NCBI GenBank assembly: GCA_029883255.1
Contig: JAOUJL010000077.1
Span: forward strand, 1 to 6,879
Direction: 5' to 3'
Length of the DNA stretch: 6,879 bases
DNA from: Candidatus Bathyarchaeota archaeon
GTDB lineage: Archaea > Thermoproteota > Bathyarchaeia > Bathyarchaeales > Bathyarchaeaceae
Below the pieces are notes generated by a model, which was not told the DNA's origin, did not search any database, and worked only from the letters and a program-made list of their open reading frames with translations. This document shows positions 5,530 to 6,879 of the stretch, in pieces; positions within the stretch are counted from its first letter, which is position 1, and each line of letters opens with the position of its first letter. The translations under genes and the position numbers were made by a program.

Positions 5530-6258
5530 TCAGATTGTTGTTTTTGGCTGGTTTTTTGTTTTTGGTTGGAGGAATTTGTGTCTTGTTTTGTCTTGTGGTT
5601 TCATTAGGCTTTCGATTATTTTGAATTGTCGTTGGTATATGTGGCAGTTTTTGGAGTGGAATATGAGTTTGCCGGTTTGTATGTTTAGGCTTCCTCGTTG
5701 GTTGATTTCTGATGCTATTGCTTCGTTTAGTATTTGTATTCCGGCTATGTTGGCTGGGAGTCCGGCGTATGCGTCCCATGATCTGAAGTAGGAGGTTAGA
5801 TGCAGTTTTAGGTCGTGTATTTCTGTGTCTATTAGGCTTAGGCATGGGGGTTCGTGTTTTTGGCCTTTGACTTTTTTCTTGATGTCTTCGGGGAGTCTGA
5901 TTGCGAGGGTTACTTGTCTGTCGTTCTGTTCTTCTAGGTACCTTTTGACTAGTTCTTCTATTTGATCTACGGGTTTTCTAAGTCTACTGCCGTATGTGTA
6001 TGTTTCGTCTTCTATTGTGCCGGACCAGAGGTATTTTAGTGCGTACCATTGTACGTATTTCATGTCGCAGGGAGCCTTGTCGTCTAGTAGCGGTCTGTTT
6101 TCTGGATGCAAGATTTCTATGCTGATGTTGAGTTTCTTTGTGAGAGTGCATTCTGACCCGTATTTAACTTCGAATAGGTCTCCGTTTTTCCATATTTCGA
6201 TTAGTGTTTTATACCATGCGTCTGGACAATCGAACGCCTGGATTTTGACGTATTTCAT
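5530..6258 (-). CDS. Thymidylate synthase, archaeal short (ThyA-like) type
   Basis: A 242-residue thymidylate synthase fold enzyme that would methylate dUMP to dTMP with a methylene-tetrahydropterin cofactor. With ATG 6258 as residue 1: YTYGSRLR (87-94) is the N-terminal phosphate/loop region, PPC with catalytic Cys139 follows, then FRSWDAYAGLPANIA with Arg159, Ser160, Asp162 and Asn170, and HIY with His206 and Tyr208. The Cys-to-Arg (20) and Cys-to-Asn (31) spacings match the bacterial enzyme. Asn170 is the residue that reads uracil; hydroxymethylases acting on dCMP carry Asp there, so dUMP is favoured. The Gln usually just before the RS pair is Phe here. After the fold, about 20 residues form a Lys/Gln/Pro-rich tail (from about MKPQDKTRHK onward). 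The start is ATG 6258; the in-frame TTG two codons earlier is less likely. It is monocistronic, with a TATA box at 6295-6303. Confidence 0.92.
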   Translation of the reverse strand: MKYVKIQAFDCPDAWYKTLIEIWKNGDLFEVKYGSECTLTKKLNISIEILHPENRPLLDDKAPCDMKYVQWYALKYLWSGTIEDETYTYGSRLRKPVDQIEELVKRYLEEQNDRQVTLAIRLPEDIKKKVKGQKHEPPCLSLIDTEIHDLKLHLTSYFRSWDAYAGLPANIAGIQILNEAIASEINQRGSLNIQTGKLIFHSKNCHIYQRQFKIIESLMKPQDKTRHKFLQPKTKNQPKTTI

Positions 6259-6294
6259 ATGCAACAGACTCTAGATTTTGCATGTGTGTCTTGG

Positions 6295-6303
6295 TATTTA
6301 ATT
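6295..6303 (-). promoter_or_regulatory. Putative TATA box of the thymidylate synthase gene
   Basis: The minus strand reads AATTAAATA, its centre about 40 bp before the ATG at 6258, predicting a leader of about 15 nt. GATAAAAG a few bases upstream is an alternative. No strong Shine-Dalgarno is visible. The remainder of 6304-6421 shows no convincing gene. Confidence 0.45.
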
Positions 6304-6421
6304 CTTTTATCTGGCATGCTGGACTTGGAGGAAGGGTTATTCCGCAGGGCTTGTGCGAAACTTTGACCTTCTGAGACGTTAAATGGGGGGCTATATACTG
6401 GGTGCGCGTGCAAATAACGCC

Positions 6422-6760
6422 TTAGTCTTTTGGCGCCTCTGCTCTTTTGATTGTCGCTTTCGCTAGGGCTTCTCCATGCTTCTTGCAAGACGCCAAGTCG
6501 TTTTCGTTTGGGTCTCCCTGAGAGACTATGCCGTCTGCCACTTTCTCAAGCCTGAAGGATGAAATCATGTTTTCTAGGCTGAGTAGGGCGGAGTTGCTGG
6601 AGCCGCCTCCAGAAGTGAAGGCCACTGCTGGTTTGCCGGTGACCTTTTCTCGGATGCTTAAGGCCTTGTCGAAGAAGTGTTTCATGAGTCCAGCCATGTA
6701 GCTGAAGTAGTTTGGAGACCCGAAAGCTACGGCGTCACATGTGAGAAGGTCGTTGACGGT
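6422..6760 (-). pseudogene. 5'-truncated flavodoxin-fold NADPH-dependent FMN reductase
   Basis: The reading frame encodes the C-terminal two thirds of a flavodoxin-like protein. TVNDLLTCDAVAFGSPNYFSYMAG carries the GSPxYF flavin loop, followed by KHFFDKAL, then KPAVAFTSGGGSS, the third flavin-contact loop, and a normal C-terminus. The N-terminal strand and the phosphate-binding SxTGNT-type loop, about 60-70 residues in relatives, are absent. Going upstream the frame meets TGA at 6800-6802, and no ATG, GTG or TTG lies between that stop and the ATG at 6697, which is inside the flavin loop region. The other two minus frames to the window end show no flavodoxin motif either. A 91-residue product from ATG 6697 would lack the cofactor site. 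I read this as a gene broken by rearrangement or insertion near 6760-6800; an assembly join is the alternative. Confidence 0.7.
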
Positions 6761-6797
6761 TGCGTATAAGGATAACGATGTAACTGATACGTTAAAA

Positions 6798-6828
6798 TGT
6801 CACATTAATGTGTGACATGAGTGTGACA
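6798..6828. repeat. Cluster of TGTCACA/TGTGACA boxes with a 12-bp palindrome
   Basis: TGTCACA (6798-6804) faces TGTGACA (6811-6817) as an inverted repeat. Within it, CACATTAATGTG (6801-6812) is a perfect palindrome. A second direct TGTGACA follows at 6822-6828, 11 bp after the first, about one helical turn. The cluster sits beside the broken end of the flavodoxin gene and overlaps the start of a possible plus-strand ORF. It could be a set of operator half-sites or the end of a mobile element; nothing here decides between them. Confidence 0.5.
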
Positions 6829-6879
6829 AAATCAAATTTTGTGATATTTTCTCTTTTTGAGGAGAAATTTCTAGGGCTA
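6817..6879 (+). CDS. Possible start of an unidentified gene running off the right edge
   Basis: From ATG 6817 a frame is open for 21 codons to the window end, beginning MSVTKSNFVIFSLFEEKF. It is too short to assign, and no clear ribosome binding site precedes it. TATA-like candidates exist (GTTAAAA at 6791-6797, probably too close; GTATAAGG at about 6763-6770). If real, its start codon overlaps the TGTGACA box at 6811-6817, an arrangement typical of autoregulated or element-borne genes. Chance is a fair alternative, since 63 open bases mean little. Confidence 0.25.
   Translation, partial: MSVTKSNFVIFSLFEEKFLGL

Noticed and set aside
5447..5845. Minus-strand frame of 132 codons overlapping thymidylate synthase and exporter
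   Set aside because: The translation is Asn/Pro/Thr/Lys-rich shadow sequence; the thymidylate synthase frame is the real one.
6255..6488. 77-codon minus-strand frame between flavodoxin and thymidylate synthase
   Set aside because: It overlaps the flavodoxin C-terminus in another frame and covers the thymidylate synthase promoter; no family resemblance.
6849..6870. Possible hairpin TTTCTC...GAGAAA near the right edge
   Set aside because: Six AT-rich pairs with a long loop; within chance expectation and no function implied.
1..6879. CRISPR array, toxin-antitoxin, defence or biosynthetic cluster
   Set aside because: No regularly spaced repeats and no relevant protein families; the genes present are individually ordinary metabolic or transport genes.

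Overview
The window looks like a stretch of archaeal chromosome. Most intergenic regions carry an AT-rich TATA-like box about 25-30 bp upstream of the plausible transcription start. Ribosome binding sites, where present, are of the GGTGA/GAGG type, and at least one gene appears leaderless. The gene content also fits: an archaeal-type GH57 glycosidase, an archaeal-type short thymidylate synthase, a lone phosphomannose-isomerase-like cupin and TehB-like methyltransferases. A Bathyarchaeia-like lineage is a guess from the protein flavour only; the sequence does not prove it.

Layout. (1) 1-1260, minus strand: a GH57 alpha-amylase-type glycosidase, cut by the left window edge, with a TTG start. 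(2) 1394-1714, minus: a 106-residue charged protein of unknown function. (3) 1776-2081, minus: a 101-residue cupin. (4) 2082-2404: a 323-bp divergent control region holding the two promoters and three copies of a 10-bp motif. (5) 2405-3061 and 3251-3937, plus: two unrelated class I SAM-dependent methyltransferases, each with its own promoter. (6) 3972-4673, minus: an Asp/Glu racemase-family protein in which Asp takes the place of one of the two usual catalytic Cys. (7) 4674-4885: a divergent control region with a perfect dyad abutting a TATA box. (8) 4886-5503, plus: a LysE/RhtB-type amino-acid exporter. (9) 5530-6258, minus: thymidylate synthase with a Lys-rich C-terminal tail. (10) 6422-about 6760, minus: the C-terminal part of a flavodoxin-fold FMN reductase whose N-terminal part is absent. 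(11) 6798-6879: a cluster of TGTCACA/TGTGACA boxes and the start of a possible plus-strand ORF that runs out of the window.

Most genes are single transcription units with their own promoters, arranged divergently or convergently, so there is no multi-gene operon and no obvious multi-gene system. The most plausible functional link is the divergent pair racemase / amino-acid exporter. The most unusual places are the truncated flavodoxin junction with its repeat cluster at the right edge, the promoter element shared by two unrelated minus-strand genes, and the altered active site of the racemase. I found no tRNA, rRNA, CRISPR array, recognisable transposase or prophage gene.
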